Positions 25,034-35,065 of a stretch of DNA of 64,000 nt are shown in pieces. Numbering within the stretch: the stretch's first letter is position 1; every line of letters begins with the position of its first letter. The translations under genes and the position numbers were made by a program. The notes beneath the pieces are model-generated. The model saw only the letters and a list, made by a program, of their open reading frames with translations. It did no database searches and was not told the DNA's origin. The stretch is from Pelomonas nitida (GTDB taxonomy: Bacteria > Pseudomonadota > Gammaproteobacteria > Burkholderiales > Burkholderiaceae_C): NCBI RefSeq assembly GCF_043555975.1, contig NZ_JBIGIA010000020.1:1-64000 (forward strand), written 5' to 3'.

Positions 25034-25267
25034 TCAGACGCGACGTGCGGTGACGACGACCCGGGGCAGTTGCTGGATCTGCGCGACCTCGCGGGTGGCC
25101 GTGCCGGTGATGACGACGCGCGGCAGCTGGGCGATGTCGCGCTGGGCCTTGCCCGTGATGACGACGCGGGGCAGCTTCTCGATGACCTGCGGCGCGGCCT
25201 GGGCGGCAATGGCGGTGAAGGCAAAGGCGGCGACAGCGGCGGCCTGGATCAGCACGGTGGTCTTCAT
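25034..25267 (-). CDS. Small secreted protein made of three LPRVVI repeats
   Basis: This 77-residue protein has a clear signal peptide (MKTTVLIQAAAVAAFAFTAI, cleavage after AAQA at about residue 24). The mature part is almost entirely three copies of one unit: IEKLPRVVITGKA, IAQLPRVVITGTA and IQQLPRVVVTARR. The ATG at 25267 has AGGAAG nine bases upstream. The same unit occurs twice in the protein at 9106-9378. I know of no named family for it. The unit resembles the first strand of TonB-dependent receptor plugs. Its expression may be controlled by the palindrome directly upstream. It is divergent from uvrA. Confidence 0.7.
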   Translation of the reverse strand: MKTTVLIQAAAVAAFAFTAIAAQAAPQVIEKLPRVVITGKAQRDIAQLPRVVITGTATREVAQIQQLPRVVVTARRV

Positions 25268-25288
25268 GGGGCTTCCTTTCGGGGTTGT

Positions 25289-25306
25289 CACAGCGGAATT
25301 GCTGTG
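25289..25306. promoter_or_regulatory. Inverted repeat CACAGC-N6-GCTGTG
   Basis: This perfect 6-6-6 inverted repeat lies 22 bases upstream of the start of the small LPRVVI-repeat gene, between it and uvrA. Placement fits an operator or the stem of a leader. It does not match the LexA box (CTGT-N8-ACAG), so it is not evidence for SOS control of uvrA. Confidence 0.3.
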
Positions 25307-25545
25307 TCGATGGAAGCAGTTTCGGCACGTCGGCGCCCTGTTGCGACGCCGCTGCGACGAATCGCCAACCGCACGCCCTGGGCCGCAGGTTGCGCGGATG
25401 AGCCGTTCCCACAGCGCCGCCAACGGCTTGTCGCGGCCTCGCGGCTATTGCCAAGCTGGATGAGCATGCGGCGGTCGGGACCCTCGCTGCGTTGGGCGCT
25501 GCCAGGTGGCGGCCTATCATGTCCGGTTCGCTCGTGAAAACTCCC

Positions 25546-28434
<2,889 letters not shown>

Positions 28435-28442
28435 GCGACGCC

Positions 28443-28462
28443 CAGCCGGTCAGCGCCGGCTG
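28443..28462. terminator. Hairpin between converging uvrA and PEP-CTERM genes
   Basis: CAGCCGG and CCGGCTG form a 7-bp stem with a 6-base loop right after the uvrA stop, overlapping the last codons of the converging gene. It could end transcription from both sides, though no T-run is present. Confidence 0.3.
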
Positions 28463-29250
28463 CGATGCCGACGCGCGCGGCACGCCACCACCAGCAGCCC
28501 TGCGGCCGCCATGGCCCAGGTCTGCGGTTCCGGCACGACCGTCACCACGGCGGGCGGCAGGGCTGGCATGCCGGTGCTCACGATGGTCGGGAAGCCGGTG
28601 CCACCGCCCGTGACCGGCGTCTGCGCCGGTGTGCTGCCGAGCGTCGCCAGGCTGCTCGCCGTCGGCTGCGACGGTGTCTCGGTGAGGCTGGGCATGCCGG
28701 CGCCCTGGGCAAAGCTCTCGGCCGGCGTGCTGGCCATCGGGCCGGCGGACGGGGCTTCGAACTCCAGCGGCGCGGTGTTCTCGGCCTCGCGCGTCGACGA
28801 CGCCACGTTCATCGCGCTGGACGGGGCAACAGCCGTGGGGCGAGCCTCCAGGCGGCGGATGCGGCTGACGTTGCGGCACACCGTGGGCACGAGGATGCAC
28901 TGGCCGTCTTCGCAGTAGACGAGGCCGCGCTCCTGGGTCTTGGCGGTCCACTTCGTGCGCGTGACGGTGCGGCAGATGGCGCCCGGGCCGAAGTGCATGT
29001 CGCGGATCTCCGGCCCGTAGTTCGCCTGGCCCTTGATGGCATCTCGCTCGATGACGGCGACGTCGTCGTAGCGGCGCGCCTTCATGCGCGCCTTGAGCTT
29101 GTCGCGGGTGGCGGCCGGGATGTCCTGGTAGCGGTCGACCGCGGCAACGACGTCGCCCATGAACGGATTGACACCCGGGCGGTCCCAGCTGCATTCGGGC
29201 AGCGTCGAGCCGGCTGAAACGGCGAGGGCAAGGGTGGCAATGAACGACAT
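28450..29250 (-). CDS. MHFG-family PEP-CTERM protein
   Basis: A 266-residue exported protein: signal segment (MSFIATLALAVSAGS), then a domain with the hallmark RDMHFGPGAICRTVTR (about 84-99) and a Cys pair (YCEDGQC), a long Pro/Ser/Thr/Ala-rich spacer, and a C-terminal PEP-CTERM sorting signal: VVPEPQTWAM, a hydrophobic helix and RARRHRSRR. PEP-CTERM proteins are processed by an exosortase (EpsH/XrtA type) and are linked to exopolysaccharide and floc formation. No exosortase is in the window. Such genes are often single and scattered, controlled together by a two-component system in trans. Confidence 0.88.
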   Translation of the reverse strand: MSFIATLALAVSAGSTLPECSWDRPGVNPFMGDVVAAVDRYQDIPAATRDKLKARMKARRYDDVAVIERDAIKGQANYGPEIRDMHFGPGAICRTVTRTKWTAKTQERGLVYCEDGQCILVPTVCRNVSRIRRLEARPTAVAPSSAMNVASSTREAENTAPLEFEAPSAGPMASTPAESFAQGAGMPSLTETPSQPTASSLATLGSTPAQTPVTGGGTGFPTIVSTGMPALPPAVVTVVPEPQTWAMAAAGLLVVACRARRHRSRR

Positions 29251-29297
29251 GGGACGGCCCGAGGCAAAAGAAAGCGCCCGGTGAGGACGCGTCGGGG

Positions 29298-29351
29298 CCT
29301 AGTATTAGGGATGTGTTGCATCTGTAAGTAGACGTAGCCCCTAAAGAGGGG
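29298..29351. promoter_or_regulatory. Two palindromes upstream of the PEP-CTERM gene
   Basis: CCTAGTATTAGG (29298-29309, a 4-4-4 inverted repeat) and CCCCTAAAGAGGGG (29338-29351, 5-4-5) lie 48-101 bases before the start of the minus-strand gene in an unusually A/T-rich stretch. Both may be regulator sites for the PEP-CTERM regulon. The region also serves the receiver gene on the other strand. Confidence 0.35.
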
Positions 29352-29472
29352 GTGTGATAGCGGTGAGATAAGTCACGCAAATCCGGGGGAATGGGTGTTT
29401 CGTGCCCCGCCTTGCTCGGGTCTGTCGCGTGGCTTGCTATCGTGCCGACCGCTCCGTCCAGCCTGCCCTGCC

Positions 29473-29889
29473 ATGCCCGATCGCCCAGCACCGCTGGTGC
29501 TCTATGTCGAAGACGATCGCATCCATCTGATCCTGATGGAGGAAGTGTTCCGGCTCCTCCCGGGCTGGGAGCTGCGTTGCGCCGAGACCGGGGCGGAGGC
29601 GCTGACATTGATGTCGGGCTGCCAGCCTGACGTGTTGCTGGTCGACATGCATCTGCCCGACATGACGGGGCTGGACCTGCGCACCCGTGTCGCTGCGGAC
29701 GAGACGCTCGCCGCCAGGCTCGACCACGCGCGATGGGTGGCGATTTCGGCAGACAACCCGGGGGAGCTCGTGCGTGCGGCCCGCGCGGCGGGTTTCGATG
29801 ATTACTGGCTCAAGCCCATCGAGCTGGCGCAGATGCAGGCCCGCCTGCAGGCGCTGTTGCCGACCCGCGCCGAGGAATTCGTCCAGTAG
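29473..29889 (+). CDS. Single-domain response regulator
   Basis: A 138-residue lone receiver domain with no output domain (CheY/Spo0F-like). It has the acidic pair in YVEDDRIHL, phospho-acceptor Asp in LLVDMHLPDMTG, Ser in VAISADN and Lys in YWLKPIE. It would act by phosphorylation-dependent binding to a partner or as a phosphorelay intermediate. No kinase is adjacent. The ATG at 29473 is the start of homology; an upstream ATG at 29395 would add a low-complexity tail. It converges with the sugar permease gene at 29923. Confidence 0.88.
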   Translation: MPDRPAPLVLYVEDDRIHLILMEEVFRLLPGWELRCAETGAEALTLMSGCQPDVLLVDMHLPDMTGLDLRTRVAADETLAARLDHARWVAISADNPGELVRAARAAGFDDYWLKPIELAQMQARLQALLPTRAEEFVQ

Positions 29890-29922
29890 TCACCGCCGCG
29901 CGGGCGCGGCGTGCCTGGCTCG

Positions 29923-30891
29923 TCAGGCGGTGGCCCGCTTCAGGGACAGCAGCCGCTGCACGGCGCAGAACACGAACAGCAGCGCGCCGATGACGATCTT
30001 GGTCCACCAGGAGCTGAGCGTGCCGTCGAAGGCGATCAGCGTCTGGATGAGCCCGAGCACCAGCACGCCCGACAGCGCCCCGGCCACGTAGCCGTAGCCG
30101 CCCGTCAGCACGGTGCCGCCGATGACCACCGCGGCAATCGCGTCCAGCTCCACGCCCTGCGCATGCTGGCCGTAGCCACTGAGCATGTAGAACGCGAACA
30201 GCAGGCCGGCCAGCGCGGCGCAGAAACCGCTGAGTGCGTAGACGGCGATCTTGGTGCGGCCCACGGCCAGACCCATCATCAACGCCGAGGTCTCGTTGCC
30301 GCCCAGCGAATAGACGGTGCGGCCGAAAGCCGTGCAGTGCGCAACGTACAGGCCCGCGGCCAGCACGACCAGCGCGATGACCGCGCCCGGCGACAGGAAG
30401 GCGCCCGCGAACAGCGGGATTTGTGTCTGCGACAGCGTGACGAACAGCGGCGCGTCGATGGTGATGCTGTCCACGCTGATCAGGAAGCACAGGCCGCGCG
30501 CGAGGAACATGCCGGCCAGCGTGACGATGAAGGCCTGCAGCTTGAACAGGTGGATGACCACGCCCTGCAGCGCGCCGAACGCCGCACCGCCCAGCAGCGC
30601 GACGGCGATGACCAGCTCCGCCGGCCAGTGCGCCACCTGCAGCAGCCAGGCGGCGACCATGGTGGTGAGCGCCAGCACCGAGCCCACCGACAGGTCGATG
30701 CCGCCCGACAGGATGACGAAGCTCATGCCCACCGCGATGACGAGCAGGAAGGCGTTGTCGATGAACAGGTTCAGCACCACTTGCGCGGAGCCGAAGCCCC
30801 TGTAGCCGGTGGCGCCGGCGATGAACAGGATCACCATCAGCACGACGCTGACCCAGGCGGTGAACGACGGGGCGGAGAGCAGGCGCTTCAT
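29923..30891 (-). CDS. yjfF: Sugar ABC transporter permease, YjfF type
   Basis: A 322-residue inner-membrane permease of the ribose/galactofuranose class (BPD_transp_2), with eight to ten hydrophobic segments and the family motifs SFVILSGGIDLSVGSVLAL and LGGNETSALMMGL. It overlaps the upstream permease gene by four bases (ATGA at 30888-30891) and is last in a ytfQ-ytfR-ytfT-yjfF array. In E. coli that system imports galactofuranose. Here it is embedded in an arabinan locus, so L-arabinose or arabinofuranose is the more likely cargo (inference from context). Confidence 0.9.
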   Translation of the reverse strand: MKRLLSAPSFTAWVSVVLMVILFIAGATGYRGFGSAQVVLNLFIDNAFLLVIAVGMSFVILSGGIDLSVGSVLALTTMVAAWLLQVAHWPAELVIAVALLGGAAFGALQGVVIHLFKLQAFIVTLAGMFLARGLCFLISVDSITIDAPLFVTLSQTQIPLFAGAFLSPGAVIALVVLAAGLYVAHCTAFGRTVYSLGGNETSALMMGLAVGRTKIAVYALSGFCAALAGLLFAFYMLSGYGQHAQGVELDAIAAVVIGGTVLTGGYGYVAGALSGVLVLGLIQTLIAFDGTLSSWWTKIVIGALLFVFCAVQRLLSLKRATA

Positions 30892-31901
30892 GCCGACCTC
30901 CGCGACCAGAACGACGACTGCGAGATGCAGACCGCGAACACGACGACGGCCTTGACGACCATCGTCACCTGCGGCGGCACGCCTAAAGCGTAGATGGTGG
31001 ACGTCAGCGTCTGGATGATGAGCGCACCGATCAGGCTGCCCGTCAGGCTGAACTTGCCACCGCTCAACTGCCCGCCGCCCAGCGTGACGGCCAGGATGGC
31101 GTCCAGCTCCAGCAGCAGGCCGGCGTTGTTGGCATCGGCGCTCTTGATGTTGGACGAGATCATCAGCCCCGCCAGCCCCGCGCCGAGGCTGCAGTAGACG
31201 TAGACGAAGAACACGACGGCCGCCGTGCGCACGCCCGCCAGCCGCGCGGCGACCGGGTTGATGCCGACCGTCTGGATGAACAGGCCCAAAGCGGTGCGCT
31301 TCATCAACAGCGCGGTCAGGCCGCCGACGCTGGCGACGATGAACAGCGACACCGGCAGCCCCAGCAGCCAGCCGCCGCCCAGCCAGAAGAAGCTGGCGGG
31401 CTCGTAGACGGTGAGGATCTGGCCGTCGGTGAGCAGCTGCGCGAGGCCCCGGCCGGCGACCATCAGGATCAACGTCGCGATGATGGGCTGCAGGCCCAAC
31501 GCGGACACGAGCAGGCCATTCCACAGACCGCACAGCAGCGCGGCACCGAGGGCCGCCAGCAGCGCCACGGCCAGCCCGTGCGAGCCCACCAGCAGGCAGG
31601 CGACGGTGCCGGCGATGGCGACGACGGCGCCCACCGACACGTCGATGCCGCGCGTGGCGATGACCAGCGTCATGCCCAGCGCCGCCAGCATCAAGGGTGC
31701 GGCGCGGTGCAGGATGTCGATGAGGCTGCCGTAGAGGTGGCCGTCCTTGATCTCCAGATGCAGGAAGCCAGGCACGAAGACGGCCGCGACGGCCAGCAGC
31801 AGCGCGAGCGCGGCGATGGGCCGTGCGAGAGGATGTTTCCAGACCCGCGCGACAGCGGCCGAGGCGCGGGGCGTTGACATGGCAAGACTCGGGGCGTTCA
31901 T
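30888..31901 (-). CDS. ytfT: Sugar ABC transporter permease, YtfT type
   Basis: A 337-residue partner permease to YjfF, with the same family fold: multiple membrane helices and the motif TLVIATRGIDVSVGAVVAIAG. A hydrophilic N-terminus (about 25 residues) precedes helix 1. It overlaps both neighbours by four bases: start within the end of the ATPase gene at 31898-31901, stop over the start of yjfF. Tight coupling is expected for a heterodimeric channel. Confidence 0.92.
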   Translation of the reverse strand: MNAPSLAMSTPRASAAVARVWKHPLARPIAALALLLAVAAVFVPGFLHLEIKDGHLYGSLIDILHRAAPLMLAALGMTLVIATRGIDVSVGAVVAIAGTVACLLVGSHGLAVALLAALGAALLCGLWNGLLVSALGLQPIIATLILMVAGRGLAQLLTDGQILTVYEPASFFWLGGGWLLGLPVSLFIVASVGGLTALLMKRTALGLFIQTVGINPVAARLAGVRTAAVVFFVYVYCSLGAGLAGLMISSNIKSADANNAGLLLELDAILAVTLGGGQLSGGKFSLTGSLIGALIIQTLTSTIYALGVPPQVTMVVKAVVVFAVCISQSSFWSRRSA

Positions 31902-33430
31902 GCGGTGACGGGCTCCGCGGCAATGACTTCAAGCACGCTGCGTTCGTCCAGCTCGCCGCGGCGGTAGACGCCAGCGGCGCGGCGGTCGCGCAGCACGAGG
32001 ACACGGTCACTGCAGTGCAGGACCTCGGGCAGCTCGGACGAGATGAAGAGGATGGACATGCCCGTGCCGTCCTCCTTGTGCGCGAGGGCACGCACCGCGT
32101 CCATCAGGTCTTCCTTGGCGCGCACGTCGATGCCGCGCGTGGGCTCGTCGAGGATCAACACCGCCGGCTCGGTCGCCAGCCAGCGCGCCAGCAAGGCCTT
32201 TTGCTGGTTGCCGCCGCTCAGCTGCCCGATGGGCGTGTCGGCGCTGGCCGTCTTGATGCCCAGGCGCTGGATGAAGTCGTCGGCCAGGGCCTGCTGCTGC
32301 TCAGGGCTCATGACGAGGCGCAGGCCATGGCGGGCCTGCAGCGCCAGCAGGATGTTGTCGCGCACGGAGAGGTCTGGAATGGCGCCCTCGTGCTTGCGGT
32401 CTTCGGAGCAGAACGCGATGCCTGCCGCGATGGCCTCGCGTGGCGAGCGCCAGCGGCCCGTGTGCGCTTCGGTCTGCACCTGGCCGCCGTCGGCCACGTC
32501 CGCACCGAACAGCAGCCGCGCCGCCTCGGTGCGGCCGGAGCCCAGCAGGCCGGCCAGGCCCAGCACCTCACCGCGCCTGAGTTCGAGGTCCAGCGGGTGC
32601 AGCGCGCCGCGTCGTGTCAGTCCCTGAGCGGTCAGCACGGTCGCGCCGGTAGCCGGCGCGCGGCTGTCCAGGCGGGCGGGTTGCTGGTCCGGCGGCGCGC
32701 CCACCATCTTGTTGACCAGGGCCAGGCGGCTGAGGTCGCTCGCCAGGTATTCGCCTTCGGTCTCGCCGTTGCGCATGACCGTGATGCGGTCGGCCAGCGC
32801 GTAGGTCTGGTCCAGGAAGTGGGTGACGAACAGGATGGCCAGGCCCTGGTCGCGCAGCCGGCGCAGCACGGTGAACAGCCGCTGCACGGCGGCGTCGTCG
32901 AGGCTGGACGTGGGCTCGTCGAGGATGAGCACGCGCGCCGAGACGCGCAGCGCGCGGGCGATGGCGACCATCTGCTGGATGGACAGCGAGTTGCGCGACA
33001 GCGGCGCGGTGACGTCGATGTCCAGGTCCATCTGCGCCAGCACGCGGGTCGCTTCCGCGTTGACGGCGGCCCAGTCGATGCGGCCGCCACCCCACCAGGG
33101 TTGGCGGGGGAAACCGCCGGCGCAGATGTTCTCCGCCACGCTGAGGTTGGGGCAGAGGTTGACCTCTTGGTAGACGGTGCGGATGCCGTGTTGTTGGGCA
33201 TCCTCGGTGCGCCGGGGGGCGATGGTTGCGCCGTTCAGCTGGATGACGCCGGCGTCGGGCTGGTAGAGGCCGGTCAGCACCTTGATGAGCGTGGACTTGC
33301 CGGCGCCGTTCTGGCCCATCAGCGCGTGGACTTCGCCGGGGAACAGGCGCAGGCTGACGTCGCTGAGCGCTTTGACGCCGGGGAAGGCTTTGTGGATGCC
33401 GGTGAGGGCCAGCACGGGTTGGGTTGTCAT
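31898..33430 (-). CDS. ytfR: Sugar ABC transporter ATP-binding protein, YtfR type
   Basis: A 510-residue ATPase with two ABC domains in tandem, as in RbsA/AraG/YtfR. The first has Walker A GQNGAGKSTLIKVLTG, a signature region NSLSIQQMVAIARAL and Walker B VLILDEPTSSLD. The second has the reduced Walker A usual for this class (GLLGSGRTEAARLLFG), signature LSGGNQQKALLARWL and VLILDEPTRGID. It energises sugar uptake through the YtfT-YjfF channel. It is separated from the binding-protein gene ytfQ by a 628-base gap with a large inverted repeat, which is unusual for this operon. Confidence 0.93.
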   Translation of the reverse strand: MTTQPVLALTGIHKAFPGVKALSDVSLRLFPGEVHALMGQNGAGKSTLIKVLTGLYQPDAGVIQLNGATIAPRRTEDAQQHGIRTVYQEVNLCPNLSVAENICAGGFPRQPWWGGGRIDWAAVNAEATRVLAQMDLDIDVTAPLSRNSLSIQQMVAIARALRVSARVLILDEPTSSLDDAAVQRLFTVLRRLRDQGLAILFVTHFLDQTYALADRITVMRNGETEGEYLASDLSRLALVNKMVGAPPDQQPARLDSRAPATGATVLTAQGLTRRGALHPLDLELRRGEVLGLAGLLGSGRTEAARLLFGADVADGGQVQTEAHTGRWRSPREAIAAGIAFCSEDRKHEGAIPDLSVRDNILLALQARHGLRLVMSPEQQQALADDFIQRLGIKTASADTPIGQLSGGNQQKALLARWLATEPAVLILDEPTRGIDVRAKEDLMDAVRALAHKEDGTGMSILFISSELPEVLHCSDRVLVLRDRRAAGVYRRGELDERSVLEVIAAEPVTA

Positions 33431-33446
33431 GGCGTACCTCTCGTTG

Positions 33447-34023
33447 CCGCGCGAGTGCGGTGCCGGGATTTCGCCCCGGCGGGCGACCTACTTTCTGGGC
33501 CGCCAGAAAGTAGGCAAAGAGCTCCCCCCGACCGCACCGCCCGCAGCGACGCTGCGGGTTCCCTGCGCTGCTCAGAGCTTGAGGGCCCGCGCAAAACTCC
33601 CTCCGCTGCGCTCCGGTCAAACAGTTGCGCGGAGTCAGTTCTTGAGGCGAGCTGCGCTCGCGCCCTCAAGCTCTTGCGCTGCTCGGCGGTGCTAAAGGGG
33701 GCATACCGAACAGCCGGCGCCAGCCGGCTTGCGGGTTTTGCATTGGTGTTCGGGGTTCCCCTTTGGAGGAGCCGAGAAGCGCAGGAGCCCGAGGCGCGAG
33801 CGAAGCTCGCTTCGTGAACTGACTCCGCGCAACTGTCTGACCGGAGTGAGCGCAGCGAACGCAGGGAGTTTTGCGCGGGCCTCGGGTTCCGAGCATCGCA
33901 GGGGACCCCTTCGCACAGCGAAGGGGCGACGGAACAGGGGCGCTTTCTTTGCCTACTTTCTTGCGCGCGCAAGAAAGTAGGTCGGCCGCCGGGACGAAAT
34001 CCCGGCATGGTCCTCGCGCGGTA
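33447..34023. repeat. Large imperfect inverted repeat between ytfQ and ytfR
   Basis: The gap contains two arms of about 240 bases in opposite orientation. The ends match: left TGCCGGGATT at 33461 and its complement AATCCCGGCA ending at 34007, each followed inward by CGACCTACTTTCT (left) or its complement near 33965-33983. Further in, TTGCGCGGAGTCAGTTC on the left (about 33624) has its complement GAACTGACTCCGCGCAA on the right (about 33816). Smaller hairpins sit within each arm (AAAGTAGG repeats). The whole reads like a dispersed non-coding repeat of Burkholderiales inserted in the operon. Short open frames inside it are not believable genes. Confidence 0.7.
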
Positions 34024-34058
34024 ACCTGCGATCACAACCAGCGACGCCGACCGGCGAA

Positions 34059-35015
34059 TCAATACTTCCGATTCGGCAACTCTTTCGCCGCCACCTCAGC
34101 CGGATAAACACCTTCATTGACGGTGATCCGCTTCTCCACCGGCTTCTTCGCCACCACGTCCTTCGCCAGCTGCATCAGCTGCGGCCCCAGCAGCGGGTTG
34201 CACTCCACCGTCACGTTCAGCTTGCCCGCCTTCATGGCTTCAAAAGCGCCCCGCACACCGTCGATCGAGATGATGACGATGTCCACGCCCGGCTTCAGCC
34301 CGGCCTCTTCGATCGCCTGAATCGCGCCGATGGCCATGTCGTCGTTGTGCGCGTAGAGCACATCGATCTTCTTGTCGCGCTGCTTCAGGAAGGACTCCAT
34401 CACCTCCTTGCCCTTGGCGCGTGTGAACTCGCCCGACTGCGAGCGGATGATTTGCAGCTTGGGGTTGGTCTTGATGACCTCCTCGAAGCCCTTCTTGCGG
34501 TCGATGGCCGGTGCGGAGCCCACGGTGCCCTGCAGCTCGACGATGTTCAGCGCGGCATTGGGCGTCTTGGCGGCGCGCTCCAGCAGCCAGCGGCCGGCCT
34601 TGCGGCCTTCCTCGACGAAATCGGAGCCGATGAAGGTCACGTACAGCGTCGGGTCGGCCACCTTGACTGCGCGGTCGGTCAGGATGACCGGAATGCCCGC
34701 CGCCTTGGCCTCCTTCAGCACCGTGTCCCAGCCGCTCTCGACGACCGGCGAGAAGGCGATGACGTCCACCTTCTGCGCGATGTAGCTGCGCAACGCCTTG
34801 ACCTGGTTCTCCTGCTTCTGCTGCGCATCGGCGAACTTCAGCGTGATGCCGGCTTCCTTCGCGGCGGCCTTGATCGATGCCGAATTGGCGGTGCGCCATT
34901 CGCTCTCGGCGCCGACCTGGGAAAAGCCCAGCGTCAGCGGTGCCGCAAGCGCCGCGGTGGCGGGCAGGGCCAGCAGGGTGGCCAGCAAGGTGCGGCGGGC
35001 AATCAGCTTCATCAT
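34059..35015 (-). CDS. ytfQ: Sugar ABC transporter substrate-binding protein, YtfQ type
   Basis: A 318-residue periplasmic binding protein (Peripla_BP_4). The signal peptide ends at ALAAP (about residue 24). The mature start LTLGFSQVGAESEWRTANS is typical of YtfQ and ribose-type binding proteins, as are VDVIAFSPVVESGWD and VLYAHNDDMAIGAIQAIEEAG. It captures the sugar for the YtfR-YtfT-YjfF complex encoded downstream. ATG at 35015 (a second Met follows directly) has AGGAGA upstream. It lies 50 bp after the GH127 gene, suggesting one transcript with the arabinosidases. Confidence 0.93.
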   Translation of the reverse strand: MMKLIARRTLLATLLALPATAALAAPLTLGFSQVGAESEWRTANSASIKAAAKEAGITLKFADAQQKQENQVKALRSYIAQKVDVIAFSPVVESGWDTVLKEAKAAGIPVILTDRAVKVADPTLYVTFIGSDFVEEGRKAGRWLLERAAKTPNAALNIVELQGTVGSAPAIDRKKGFEEVIKTNPKLQIIRSQSGEFTRAKGKEVMESFLKQRDKKIDVLYAHNDDMAIGAIQAIEEAGLKPGVDIVIISIDGVRGAFEAMKAGKLNVTVECNPLLGPQLMQLAKDVVAKKPVEKRITVNEGVYPAEVAAKELPNRKY

Positions 35016-35065
35016 TCGGTTGTCTCCTGGTTGTAGGGCTGAGTGGGTGGGAACGCCGGGAGGGG

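Noticed and set aside
25268..25545. A LexA/SOS box upstream of uvrA
   Set aside because: The only clear inverted repeat here (CACAGC-N6-GCTGTG) does not fit the LexA consensus and sits nearer the divergent small gene.
33500..33980. Short open frames inside the large inverted repeat between ytfQ and ytfR
   Set aside because: They occur symmetrically in both arms because of the repeat, have no ribosome sites or recognisable domains, and are explained by the non-coding repeat.
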